Assembly: GCA_001910725.1 (NCBI GenBank)
Contig: MJGA01000062.1
Span: 1 to 64,000 of the forward strand
Length of the DNA: 64,000 nucleotides
Source: Phanerodontia chrysosporium
Taxonomy: Eukaryota > Basidiomycota > Agaricomycetes > Polyporales > Phanerochaetaceae
Reading direction: 5' to 3'
Both the position numbers and the translations under genes were made by a program. Below the pieces are notes generated by a model. That model saw nothing but the letters and a program-made list of their open reading frames with translations. It searched no databases and was not told where the DNA came from. This document shows, in pieces, positions 1 to 11,809 of the stretch (positions within the stretch are counted from its first letter, which is position 1; each line of letters starts with the position of its first letter).

Positions 1-51
1 TTCTGTCACCCGCTGCCCCTAACCCTAAGGGTTGAGACGAAAAACTGTGAC
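1..51. other. Unique DNA outside the palindrome, with a short telomere-like motif
   Basis: The first 51 bases are not part of the inverted repeat that begins at 52. They contain two CCCTAA units followed at once by GGGTT (about 19-34), so a TTAGGG-type repeat meets itself head to head. This is too short to call a telomere or an interstitial telomeric tract. Confidence 0.4.
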
Positions 52-621
52 AACATCTGGTTCATCCAAGCAATGGCGAGGTCGGCGTTTGGGAACGTTT
101 CGCGCTCAACGAGCACATGCGGAGTTATATAGACTTGCGTGGCGACTTCTTCAGGTGCGTGTACTGCAGCATGTGGTTGCCGATTGCCGTTGACATGGAA
201 CATAACCGTAGCTCCTCCAGTTACTCGGTCAAGGGCTGCAAGCTTCAATAACCGGTTAGTGCTATCCATAGCTCCCGCACGTATGGCTACTAACACGCAC
301 CAAGTCCAACACGACATCCAGAATACTCTGCTGAACCATAATCACATCCTTGGAGCGAAGTGTTGGTGGTTTCGCGATGAGATACAAGGGGTGTAAGGAC
401 CCAGGTGATGTCACTTCCAGGTCGTCGTTCCGAAGTCCACCTGCCATCCATGCGATCTCGCTCGCACGATACTGCTGTCGGAACTGCTTGTGAAAGTCTT
501 CATCCCCCGCATGAGAAGCAAGCAGATCTCTGAGTTGTGCTAATGCGGTGGGCGAAAAGTCACGCATGTGTACGGGGCTGCGCTTTGCGGAGTGTTGATT
601 CGAAGCGGCTGGAATGCTCAT
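52..621 (-). pseudogene. Truncated copy of the KDZ accessory coiled-coil gene
   Basis: This mirrors the first exons of the intact gene at 11810-13470: the same start (Met at 621), the same first exon and intron, and most of exon 2. The palindrome boundary at 52 cuts it after the residues IAWMNQM, and the following bases code unrelated residues. The coiled-coil region and C-terminus are missing, so no complete product is expected. Confidence 0.85.
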
Positions 622-1027
622 TCTCGCTGGGCATATTCACGTGAGTTGAACAGCCAATGTACTATTCTGGCTCACTATATTTGTATCCTGGGTGCCGTTG
701 TGCAAAGTGATGGTAGAACGTGTCAGGATACAGGGTGAAAGCAAAGGTGTACAGGAATGATTCTGAGCGCGACGCGGCACGCCGCACTTGCACGCGTTCA
801 AACTCGGACTCGAATGTCGCATCTCTGTATGTGACACGCCACTACATCATACTACGCACTGCGATCATAGCATTATAACACTCTGCTATCTCATGTATAG
901 TACACGGAGCCTAGAAGCATGCTTCTAAGGTGCATATATTTCTTTGACCGATGATAACGAAGACTACACATTGAAATCATGCTGAAAGCGAGCCCGGATA
1001 CAGAACATGATGGGTAATGAGCGTATT
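622..1027. other. Intergenic DNA between the two inverted KDZ genes
   Basis: This mirrors 11404-11809. It holds no supported gene. A short palindrome, AGAAGCATGCTTCT, lies near 913-926 (and near 11505-11518 in the other arm). The interval is presumably the promoter of accessory gene 2 and the 3' end of the transposase gene. Confidence 0.6.
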
Positions 1028-1879
1028 CTAGTCTTCCCGATCAACAAACTCTAGGAAATCCCCAGCTTGTTCAGCGTTCGCTAGCTGGGATGCCTCGCCA
1101 GATTCATCCTCCTCGTCGTTATTGCCCGCTGGCGTAATAGCTGACGCAGTAGCCCATGACGGCAAAGGAGCTGACTGCGACAGCGTCGGATCCCGGCCTT
1201 CTCGCGTACCAGATTGGAGTGAGCCAGAAAACCCTGGTAAACGGGAGATCTTTAGCAACCGCTCTGCTATCTTTGCATTCACCCGGTTGCGCTCGAGCCA
1301 TCGGCGGTGTAGCTCCCGCGCGAGTAGAGGGTCAGTCAGTATGCGTACCGAGGCTGCATGATAATAGTCCACATGTTCGTCGAACATGTGAGTGAGCAGC
1401 CGTTTGATTTCGACATTGCATCGCCGAACCTCTTCGTGAGCACGCTTGATATTGAAGTAGAGCCGAGCAGCTTCCCGGAATGTTGGATGAGCCCATCTCA
1501 GCTCACGGACATCCTGCCGCGCGTTGCGTAGAAGGTCAAACTCGCCCAGAGTCGTCATGTTGATTAGCTCTGTCCATGGAAGAGTTGGGCGGGGAGGGTC
1601 AAGGCGAACTGCTTGTTTGTTGTATTCATCGAGAGCCTTTCGGATCGCCTCAGCGCGAGTGCGAAGCGCTTTGCCGATCTTCTCTCGCAACTTATACCCT
1701 ATAACAGCACTCATCAGGACGGTTCAGCACCATGAGTTAAATCGGGCCATACCTAGTCCTGCCATGCCCAGCTTGTTTAGCTCTAGCAGACGTTGGACGA
1801 CGAGCCGTTCCAGGTTGTCAAGCGCAAGGCGATACTTGCGCAATGTCTGCTCGTGTAGAGCTGCTTTGTAGGCATCGCT

Positions 1880-3672
1880 ATCGGGTGTCCACCTATCCTC
1901 GATATCCATGGACTCCTCGAGCCGAACGACATGGTCTTCGAGGCGATCTAGCCGCTTTACGGCGTTGTAGTAGCGGTTCTTGACTGCGGTAATGGCGCCA
2001 CCGCGGAGTTTCCCTTGTCGGATATCATAGTCGAGGCGGTGATACGCCGCACTAGCTGTCGAAAATTGTACCCTATTAGTAGAATCATTAGCCTTCTTCA
2101 AATACGGAGAGCTGTCCGACGTCGGTACCTGGCTTGGTCGAGATTTTGCAAAGCATCGACGTACTCAAACTGCACCGAGAGTGCAGCAGGCTCCTGTTTG
2201 AGCGCACGGAGATACTCGCGCTCGGAGATGATGCTCTGCTCGTAGTCCTCGGCAGTCGTACCTAGTTGTGCAGAGAGGAGAGCCAGGGCAGGACTGTCAT
2301 CTGCGATGATCTGGAGGCTCTGGCGATAGTTGTTATATAGAAAGGTACCTAATAAATCGAACTATGAGTACATCCCCTCATTCCAGTGGGCAGCAATAGA
2401 ATATACACACCGCTCTCCGCATATTTGTCATCGGAGCGGAAGTTGAAGTGCATCTCGATGGCTTGAGCTCGATGGAACACCGAGGCGAGTCGTGTGCCGG
2501 AAGCGAGCTGATTCGAGTCTCCATACGCCCGTTCGCAGCCCTCGAAGTCTTCTTTACCGCAACCATTGATGTACATAGGATGCCAGGACAATTGGCAAAG
2601 GCGGTTATGCGCATGGCCGTGGAAGGCGGGGACGATCAAGCGGAGCTGCTGCTCTCGGGCCTTGCCCCCCAAGCTGCTATTCATGAGCGTGGTTTGCAGA
2701 TCGCACCCGACATCATAGGCAAGGCCGATGTCTTTTCCATGTGCCTCCAGCAGACGCTCAATAACAGCGAGAGGGTATTTGCGCCTATGCTCAAGTAAGA
2801 TGGTGGCAGCAGATATGTACAACCATCATACGTACTGTTCACCAGTGCGGATCATGTCGCACGCAAGGAGCAAGTGACCATGGCGGCAGAAACAAGCAAA
2901 GATACCGGAGACCGAAAAAAGTGCGAACATCTTCTTGCGTTCATCGGGCTGTGCTGCACGCCATCGCTCGACACAATCTGCATTCAGAGGCAAGTCGCCT
3001 ACGTTGCCTGCTTCGTGGTCCGGCTCCGAGTCGACTGTCGCCGCCTGGTTCAGGGATAAGAACGGACGTACGCGAACACTCAGGCCAAGGCTCAGCATAC
3101 CTTTGCCGTTGACTGCTCAGCTTTATACTTGTCAACTTGTTCGGGCGTGATCCAGAAGTCGGCGCGGGCAATGCGACCATCAGCCCGCGCTGTGCCGGCC
3201 CGATATGCAGAGTCGACAAGTTTTAGGGATGAATTGCCATCCATGGCACACAGAAGTGAGAGGGGAAGCTCTGGCTCGTTCGCTAGTTTGTACATACACG
3301 GGGGACATATGTTCTTTAGGCGCCACTCAGGGCCGGTGCGCTGGAGAGCGTTGTCGACGCGGCACTGTACACGGTGAAGTATTTCGATGTAGGCGTCAAA
3401 CGCGATCGAGAACTCCTCCACGAGTGGCCGGCGGAACGGCACCTAACAGACGGGAGATGAATATATAAGCTTGGTTCTCGGTTGAGAATATTTCTAATCT
3501 CATACCTTTTGCAGATGACACAGAGCTTTCACTTGCGCGTAGATGCTGAGTTTCGGGCAAACACGGTGAAGCTGCCGGTATGCCTCTAGCACATGCAGTA
3601 CAACAACGGTAGATGGGTTGCGTGGCGCCGTGCCAAGATAGCCTTGCCGGAGAAGGACGACATTTGGGTGCA
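1880..3672 (-). repeat. Tandem duplication unit A (1793 bp) inside the left palindrome arm
   Basis: Sequence 1880-3672 recurs at 3673-5465 with a constant offset of 1793; all reading frames translate identically except at one substitution. It carries A at 3600 where unit B and the right arm carry G on the same strand, so unit A bears the private mutation. Confidence 0.93.
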
Positions 3673-5465
3673 ATCGGGTGTCCACCTATCCTCGATATCC
3701 ATGGACTCCTCGAGCCGAACGACATGGTCTTCGAGGCGATCTAGCCGCTTTACGGCGTTGTAGTAGCGGTTCTTGACTGCGGTAATGGCGCCACCGCGGA
3801 GTTTCCCTTGTCGGATATCATAGTCGAGGCGGTGATACGCCGCACTAGCTGTCGAAAATTGTACCCTATTAGTAGAATCATTAGCCTTCTTCAAATACGG
3901 AGAGCTGTCCGACGTCGGTACCTGGCTTGGTCGAGATTTTGCAAAGCATCGACGTACTCAAACTGCACCGAGAGTGCAGCAGGCTCCTGTTTGAGCGCAC
4001 GGAGATACTCGCGCTCGGAGATGATGCTCTGCTCGTAGTCCTCGGCAGTCGTACCTAGTTGTGCAGAGAGGAGAGCCAGGGCAGGACTGTCATCTGCGAT
4101 GATCTGGAGGCTCTGGCGATAGTTGTTATATAGAAAGGTACCTAATAAATCGAACTATGAGTACATCCCCTCATTCCAGTGGGCAGCAATAGAATATACA
4201 CACCGCTCTCCGCATATTTGTCATCGGAGCGGAAGTTGAAGTGCATCTCGATGGCTTGAGCTCGATGGAACACCGAGGCGAGTCGTGTGCCGGAAGCGAG
4301 CTGATTCGAGTCTCCATACGCCCGTTCGCAGCCCTCGAAGTCTTCTTTACCGCAACCATTGATGTACATAGGATGCCAGGACAATTGGCAAAGGCGGTTA
4401 TGCGCATGGCCGTGGAAGGCGGGGACGATCAAGCGGAGCTGCTGCTCTCGGGCCTTGCCCCCCAAGCTGCTATTCATGAGCGTGGTTTGCAGATCGCACC
4501 CGACATCATAGGCAAGGCCGATGTCTTTTCCATGTGCCTCCAGCAGACGCTCAATAACAGCGAGAGGGTATTTGCGCCTATGCTCAAGTAAGATGGTGGC
4601 AGCAGATATGTACAACCATCATACGTACTGTTCACCAGTGCGGATCATGTCGCACGCAAGGAGCAAGTGACCATGGCGGCAGAAACAAGCAAAGATACCG
4701 GAGACCGAAAAAAGTGCGAACATCTTCTTGCGTTCATCGGGCTGTGCTGCACGCCATCGCTCGACACAATCTGCATTCAGAGGCAAGTCGCCTACGTTGC
4801 CTGCTTCGTGGTCCGGCTCCGAGTCGACTGTCGCCGCCTGGTTCAGGGATAAGAACGGACGTACGCGAACACTCAGGCCAAGGCTCAGCATACCTTTGCC
4901 GTTGACTGCTCAGCTTTATACTTGTCAACTTGTTCGGGCGTGATCCAGAAGTCGGCGCGGGCAATGCGACCATCAGCCCGCGCTGTGCCGGCCCGATATG
5001 CAGAGTCGACAAGTTTTAGGGATGAATTGCCATCCATGGCACACAGAAGTGAGAGGGGAAGCTCTGGCTCGTTCGCTAGTTTGTACATACACGGGGGACA
5101 TATGTTCTTTAGGCGCCACTCAGGGCCGGTGCGCTGGAGAGCGTTGTCGACGCGGCACTGTACACGGTGAAGTATTTCGATGTAGGCGTCAAACGCGATC
5201 GAGAACTCCTCCACGAGTGGCCGGCGGAACGGCACCTAACAGACGGGAGATGAATATATAAGCTTGGTTCTCGGTTGAGAATATTTCTAATCTCATACCT
5301 TTTGCAGATGACACAGAGCTTTCACTTGCGCGTAGATGCTGAGTTTCGGGCAAACACGGTGAAGCTGCCGGTATGCCTCTAGCACATGCAGTGCAACAAC
5401 GGTAGATGGGTTGCGTGGCGCCGTGCCAAGATAGCCTTGCCGGAGAAGGACGACATTTGGGTGCA
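3673..5465 (-). repeat. Tandem duplication unit B (1793 bp)
   Basis: Second copy of unit A, directly adjacent. The A/B junction (…GGGTGCA then ATCGGGTG…) shows at most one base of microhomology. The right arm carries this segment only once. Confidence 0.93.
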
Positions 5466-6446
5466 CATCTCCAGGCTCAACCTGGAACGTGCGGACCGAT
5501 ATCTCTATGAACACAACAGCATCAGACTAGCAGGAATTAGGATACAAGGTGAACGCACGAAAGAAATCCACCGCATAGACATGCAACTGCTGAAGCTCAT
5601 CCCTCGCCGGCAGGCTCGCAGTTGGAGCTTCAGGCTCGGTGACGCGGACCTGCCGTTCCTCGGCGGTATGGTCAGGCCATCCCTCGGCAATGTAGTCTTG
5701 CTGTTCATCTTGAGTAGCATTTGCTGTGGCGTGCTCGTCTTGCGCGTGCGGCTGACGCGTTGGTCGTCCAGCTGAATACACCCCGCCATGCTCCCTGTGC
5801 TCGTTTTGAGCATTCTCAGCCACCTGGTCTTCGCTTCTGCACCTCTGCTTGATCATGTCGCCCTCCTCTTGCTCCTCCTTGGCGTCGAGCCAGTGAAGGT
5901 ATGCGAGAACCAGCTCGTCCATCTGTTCATCCCACGCCATGTTCCGAAGGTGGGTGCGGTCATGACGTGTTCGTGGATCACGACGCTTCCTGAATACACA
6001 TGATTTAGATGACAATCAAGAGACGATAGTGAAGGAACGTACGCAGAAAACCGCAGCTTCTCGAGAATCTCGTCACATAGCTCCTGCTCTCCACCTGCAC
6101 CACTCGTCATATCTCCTTCGTCACCGGCCGCAGGGATGGGAATCCAGTCGAAATCAGTGGGCAAAGGGGCGTTGTCGTCCGGCTCCAGGAGGTTGCGCTG
6201 CGCTTGGCTGAGTGCTGTGGAAGCAGACGATGTCAGATAGCTCCAATAAGCAGAGAGCGAAAAACACTTACAGCCGTATTCACCACGAAAGAAGGCCGCC
6301 TCTTCAGCCTTTTGTGCAGCGGTAAGGTTGAGGGACCGCTTAGGCTTCTTGCTTCCAGCTAGGTTTGCTCCTCTGCGTCCAGACCGGACGCGGACGGAGG
6401 TGGAGAGTGATTCACCGGCTTTGCGTTTGATAGAGCGCCCAAACAT

Positions 6447-7059
6447 GGCGCATGTGTTCAATGCGCGCACAGAAATGGGCAGGAGGTGATGCAGAGGGTC
6501 AGAAGATAGTGTCAACGACGACAGGAAGGCAGAGGAGCAGCAACAACGAGCTGCCAGCCGCGGCTCACATGATCTGGCGCCTAACGCCACAAAGCCCCGC
6601 CCCGCCGGACTCACAGGGACGTTGCTAGCACCTCTACCTTAGGCTCAAAGACTGCTGGGTTTCTGTCAGAAATGTGTATATGACCATAGTAATGTGCAGG
6701 AGGAAGCAGAGCACGGGTGACATATATACTCAAGATCAAAGCAATAAAATCTGTGTATATCGTATATATATTTCTCTCGCTCGTGCTCTGTTAGAATATA
6801 GCCCCAGATAAATATTACATTATCAGCCTTGCGTTGTTTCTCCGTGCCGTGTAGCATGCGGTGTCCGCTGAACATGTTGCAGCGTGCTGTGACGGAAGCG
6901 CTGGGACAGGGCGCGGGAACAGGCGGGAACATGTCCCGATTGGGGAAGGAGGCGGGGCGGGAAAGGGCGGGGCGGAGGGACGGCATCCGGGGCACGGAAA
7001 CAGCCGGGAATGGCTGACGGAAGGGGCTGACCACCCAGGAAATCTGGAGGCTGCTCTCG
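6447..7059. other. Left-arm transposase promoter and inner part of a terminal repeat
   Basis: This mirrors 7156-7777: 5' flank of the transposase, AT-rich stretch near 6715-6790 with TATATA runs, then the G-rich inner part of the terminal repeat. Relative to the right arm and to the right terminal repeat it lacks 9 bp near 6975. No gene is seen. Confidence 0.7.
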
Positions 7060-7315
7060 CACCTATGCAGCCCGCAATCGATTACGGATTTGAGGGATCG
7101 AACGCAGCCGGTGATCCCTCAGATCGGAGGTAGATCTCGCGTTTCTCGCACCCGTCGAGAGCAGCCTCCAGATTTCCTGGGTGGTCAGCCCCTTCCGTCA
7201 GCCATTCCCGGCTGTTTCCGTGCCCCGGATGCCGTCCCTCGTGCTGCCCCGCCCCGCCCTTTCCCGCCCCGCCTCCTTCCCCAATCGGGACATGTTCCCG
7301 CCTGTTCCCGCGCCC
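7060..7315 (+). repeat. Left terminal inverted repeat of the KDZ element
   Basis: This pairs with 15957-16212. It contains a 9-bp-arm hairpin (7091-7099 with 7113-7121), a pyrimidine-rich stretch (G-rich on the other strand) and, near the inner end, the motif GGGACATGTTCCCG followed by a second TTCCCG-containing unit. Its first 96 bp form the unpaired spacer of the palindrome. Confidence 0.85.
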
Positions 7316-7777
7316 TGTCCCAGCGCTTCCGTCACAGCACGCTGCAACATGTTCAGCGGACACCGCATGCTACACGGCACGGAGAAACAACGCAAGGCTG
7401 ATAATGTAATATTTATCTGGGGCTATATTCTAACAGAGCACGAGCGAGAGAAATATATATACGATATACACAGATTTTATTGCTTTGATCTTGAGTATAT
7501 ATGTCACCCGTGCTCTGCTTCCTCCTGCACATTACTATGGTCATATACACATTTCTGACAGAAACCCAGCAGTCTTTGAGCCTAAGGTAGAGGTGCTAGC
7601 AACGTCCCTGTGAGTCCGGCGGGGCGGGGCTTTGTGGCGTTAGGCGCCAGATCATGTGAGCCGCGGCTGGCAGCTCGTTGTTGCTGCTCCTCTGCCTTCC
7701 TGTCGTCGTTGACACTATCTTCTGACCCTCTGCATCACCTCCTGCCCATTTCTGTGCGCGCATTGAACACATGCGCC
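7316..7777 (+). promoter_or_regulatory. Transposase 5' flank
   Basis: About 460 bp between the terminal repeat and the transposase start. It includes AT-rich TATATATA tracts near 7455-7505, the only plausible core promoter between the repeat and the Met codon. No separate gene is supported. Confidence 0.5.
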
Positions 7778-10700
7778 ATGTTTGGGCGCTCTATCAAACG
7801 CAAAGCCGGTGAATCACTCTCCACCTCCGTCCGCGTCCGGTCTGGACGCAGAGGAGCAAACCTAGCTGGAAGCAAGAAGCCTAAGCGGTCCCTCAACCTT
7901 ACCGCTGCACAAAAGGCTGAAGAGGCGGCCTTCTTTCGTGGTGAATACGGCTGTAAGTGTTTTTCGCTCTCTGCTTATTGGAGCTATCTGACATCGTCTG
8001 CTTCCACAGCACTCAGCCAAGCGCAGCGCAACCTCCTGGAGCCGGACGACAACGCCCCTTTGCCCACTGATTTCGACTGGATTCCCATCCCTGCGGCCGG
8101 TGACGAAGGAGATATGACGAGTGGTGCAGGTGGAGAGCAGGAGCTATGTGACGAGATTCTCGAGAAGCTGCGGTTTTCTGCGTACGTTCCTTCACTATCG
8201 TCTCTTGATTGTCATCTAAATCATGTGTATTCAGGAAGCGTCGTGATCCACGAACACGTCATGACCGCACCCACCTTCGGAACATGGCGTGGGATGAACA
8301 GATGGACGAGCTGGTTCTCGCATACCTTCACTGGCTCGACGCCAAGGAGGAGCAAGAGGAGGGCGACATGATCAAGCAGAGGTGCAGAAGCGAAGACCAG
8401 GTGGCTGAGAATGCTCAAAACGAGCACAGGGAGCATGGCGGGGTGTATTCAGCTGGACGACCAACGCGTCAGCCGCACGCGCAAGACGAGCACGCCACAG
8501 CAAATGCTACTCAAGATGAACAGCAAGACTACATTGCCGAGGGATGGCCTGACCATACCGCCGAGGAACGGCAGGTCCGCGTCACCGAGCCTGAAGCTCC
8601 AACTGCGAGCCTGCCGGCGAGGGATGAGCTTCAGCAGTTGCATGTCTATGCGGTGGATTTCTTTCGTGCGTTCACCTTGTATCCTAATTCCTGCTAGTCT
8701 GATGCTGTTGTGTTCATAGAGATATCGGTCCGCACGTTCCAGGTTGAGCCTGGAGATGTGCACCCAAATGTCGTCCTTCTCCGGCAAGGCTATCTTGGCA
8801 CGGCGCCACGCAACCCATCTACCGTTGTTGCACTGCATGTGCTAGAGGCATACCGGCAGCTTCACCGTGTTTGCCCGAAACTCAGCATCTACGCGCAAGT
8901 GAAAGCTCTGTGTCATCTGCAAAAGGTATGAGATTAGAAATATTCTCAACCGAGAACCAAGCTTATATATTCATCTCCCGTCTGTTAGGTGCCGTTCCGC
9001 CGGCCACTCGTGGAGGAGTTCTCGATCGCGTTTGACGCCTACATCGAAATACTTCACCGTGTACAGTGCCGCGTCGACAACGCTCTCCAGCGCACCGGCC
9101 CTGAGTGGCGCCTAAAGAACATATGTCCCCCGTGTATGTACAAACTAGCGAACGAGCCAGAGCTTCCCCTCTCACTTCTGTGTGCCATGGATGGCAATTC
9201 ATCCCTAAAACTTGTCGACTCTGCATATCGGGCCGGCACAGCGCGGGCTGATGGTCGCATTGCCCGCGCCGACTTCTGGATCACGCCCGAACAAGTTGAC
9301 AAGTATAAAGCTGAGCAGTCAACGGCAAAGGTATGCTGAGCCTTGGCCTGAGTGTTCGCGTACGTCCGTTCTTATCCCTGAACCAGGCGGCGACAGTCGA
9401 CTCGGAGCCGGACCACGAAGCAGGCAACGTAGGCGACTTGCCTCTGAATGCAGATTGTGTCGAGCGATGGCGTGCAGCACAGCCCGATGAACGCAAGAAG
9501 ATGTTCGCACTTTTTTCGGTCTCCGGTATCTTTGCTTGTTTCTGCCGCCATGGTCACTTGCTCCTTGCGTGCGACATGATCCGCACTGGTGAACAGTACG
9601 TATGATGGTTGTACATATCTGCTGCCACCATCTTACTTGAGCATAGGCGCAAATACCCTCTCGCTGTTATTGAGCGTCTGCTGGAGGCACATGGAAAAGA
9701 CATCGGCCTTGCCTATGATGTCGGGTGCGATCTGCAAACCACGCTCATGAATAGCAGCTTGGGGGGCAAGGCCCGAGAGCAGCAGCTCCGCTTGATCGTC
9801 CCCGCCTTCCACGGCCATGCGCATAACCGCCTTTGCCAATTGTCCTGGCATCCTATGTACATCAATGGTTGCGGTAAAGAAGACTTCGAGGGCTGCGAAC
9901 GGGCGTATGGAGACTCGAATCAGCTCGCTTCCGGCACACGACTCGCCTCGGTGTTCCATCGAGCTCAAGCCATCGAGATGCACTTCAACTTCCGCTCCGA
10001 TGACAAATATGCGGAGAGCGGTGTGTATATTCTATTGCTGCCCACTGGAATGAGGGGATGTACTCATAGTTCGATTTATTAGGTACCTTTCTATATAACA
10101 ACTATCGCCAGAGCCTCCAGATCATCGCAGATGACAGTCCTGCCCTGGCTCTCCTCTCTGCACAACTAGGTACGACTGCCGAGGACTACGAGCAGAGCAT
10201 CATCTCCGAGCGCGAGTATCTCCGTGCGCTCAAACAGGAGCCTGCTGCACTCTCGGTGCAGTTTGAGTACGTCGATGCTTTGCAAAATCTCGACCAAGCC
10301 AGGTACCGACGTCGGACAGCTCTCCGTATTTGAAGAAGGCTAATGATTCTACTAATAGGGTACAATTTTCGACAGCTAGTGCGGCGTATCACCGCCTCGA
10401 CTATGATATCCGACAAGGGAAACTCCGCGGTGGCGCCATTACCGCAGTCAAGAACCGCTACTACAACGCCGTAAAGCGGCTAGATCGCCTCGAAGACCAT
10501 GTCGTTCGGCTCGAGGAGTCCATGGATATCGAGGATAGGTGGACACCCGATAGCGATGCCTACAAAGCAGCTCTACACGAGCAGACATTGCGCAAGTATC
10601 GCCTTGCGCTTGACAACCTGGAACGGCTCGTCGTCCAACGTCTGCTAGAGCTAAACAAGCTGGGCATGGCAGGACTAGGTATGGCCCGATTTAACTCATG

Positions 10701-11403
10701 GTGCTGAACCGTCCTGATGAGTGCTGTTATAGGGTATAAGTTGCGAGAGAAGATCGGCAAAGCGCTTCGCACTCGCGCTGAGGCGATCCGAAAGGCTCTC
10801 GATGAATACAACAAACAAGCAGTTCGCCTTGACCCTCCCCGCCCAACTCTTCCATGGACAGAGCTAATCAACATGACGACTCTGGGCGAGTTTGACCTTC
10901 TACGCAACGCGCGGCAGGATGTCCGTGAGCTGAGATGGGCTCATCCAACATTCCGGGAAGCTGCTCGGCTCTACTTCAATATCAAGCGTGCTCACGAAGA
11001 GGTTCGGCGATGCAATGTCGAAATCAAACGGCTGCTCACTCACATGTTCGACGAACATGTGGACTATTATCATGCAGCCTCGGTACGCATACTGACTGAC
11101 CCTCTACTCGCGCGGGAGCTACACCGCCGATGGCTCGAGCGCAACCGGGTGAATGCAAAGATAGCAGAGCGGTTGCTAAAGATCTCCCGTTTACCAGGGT
11201 TTTCTGGCTCACTCCAATCTGGTACGCGAGAAGGCCGGGATCCGACGCTGTCGCAGTCAGCTCCTTTGCCGTCATGGGCTACTGCGTCAGCTATTACGCC
11301 AGCGGGCAATAACGACGAGGAGGATGAATCTGGCGAGGCATCCCAGCTAGCGAACGCTGAACAAGCTGGGGATTTCCTAGAGTTTGTTGATCGGGAAGAC
11401 TAG
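7778..11403 (+). CDS. KDZ transposase (CxC-type architecture), spliced
   Basis: DNA transposase of the Kyakuja-Dileera-Zisupton superfamily. Coding blocks in order: a basic N-terminus with KR-rich patches, an acidic/Gln-rich linker, a segment with a CPPC cysteine pair (exon ending near 9339) as in CxC-associated KDZ proteins, then the core. The core reads ACDMIRTGEQ, KDIGLAYDVGCDL (the DVGC aspartate motif), PAFHGHAHNRLCQ and GCGKEDFEGCERAYG, all hallmarks of the family. A long alpha-helical coiled-coil tail (about 10186-11300) and an acidic C-terminus follow. I count at least seven introns with clean signals, for example 7953-~8010. The start is the first Met in a good context (GCCATGT). All exons are open, so the protein may be functional. 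Confidence 0.85.
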
Positions 11404-11809
11404 AATACGCTCATTACCCATCATGTTCTGTATCCGGGCTCGCTTTCAGCATGATTTCAATGTGTAGTCTTCGTTATCATCGGTCAAAGAAATATATGCA
11501 CCTTAGAAGCATGCTTCTAGGCTCCGTGTACTATACATGAGATAGCAGAGTGTTATAATGCTATGATCGCAGTGCGTAGTATGATGTAGTGGCGTGTCAC
11601 ATACAGAGATGCGACATTCGAGTCCGAGTTTGAACGCGTGCAAGTGCGGCGTGCCGCGTCGCGCTCAGAATCATTCCTGTACACCTTTGCTTTCACCCTG
11701 TATCCTGACACGTTCTACCATCACTTTGCACAACGGCACCCAGGATACAAATATAGTGAGCCAGAATAGTACATTGGCTGTTCAACTCACGTGAATATGC
11801 CCAGCGAGA
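11404..11809. other. Intergenic DNA between transposase and accessory gene 2
   Basis: About 400 bp with no supported gene. It contains the 14-bp palindrome AGAAGCATGCTTCT near 11505. The two genes point the same way, so this holds the 3' end of the first and the promoter of the second. Confidence 0.55.

Larger units (their letters stand above)
1028..6446 (-). pseudogene. KDZ transposase, inverted copy broken by an internal tandem duplication
   Basis: This mirrors the intact transposase gene at 7778-11403: same Met (6444-6446), same stop (1028-1030), same exons. A 1793-bp segment covering the CxC-like region, the catalytic-core exons and part of the coiled-coil tail is present twice (1880-3672 and 3673-5465). 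At the junction near 3673 the reading frame runs from the tail segment into upstream sequence and soon stops, so a normal protein cannot be made. The other exons look undamaged, which implies recent inactivation. Confidence 0.85.
52..7059 (-). repeat. Left arm of a ~12 kb palindrome: inverted partial copy of the KDZ element
   Basis: This is the reverse complement of 7156-12379. Paired coordinates sum to 12431 in the outer part, and to 14224 in the inner part because of a 1793-bp tandem duplication present only here. Translations in several frames are identical between the arms, so identity is close to 100%. Differences seen are the duplication, one A/G substitution (3600) and a 9-bp deletion near 6975. 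The arm lacks the outer ~96 bp of the terminal repeat, the 3' part of accessory gene 2 and all of accessory gene 3. Confidence 0.95.
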
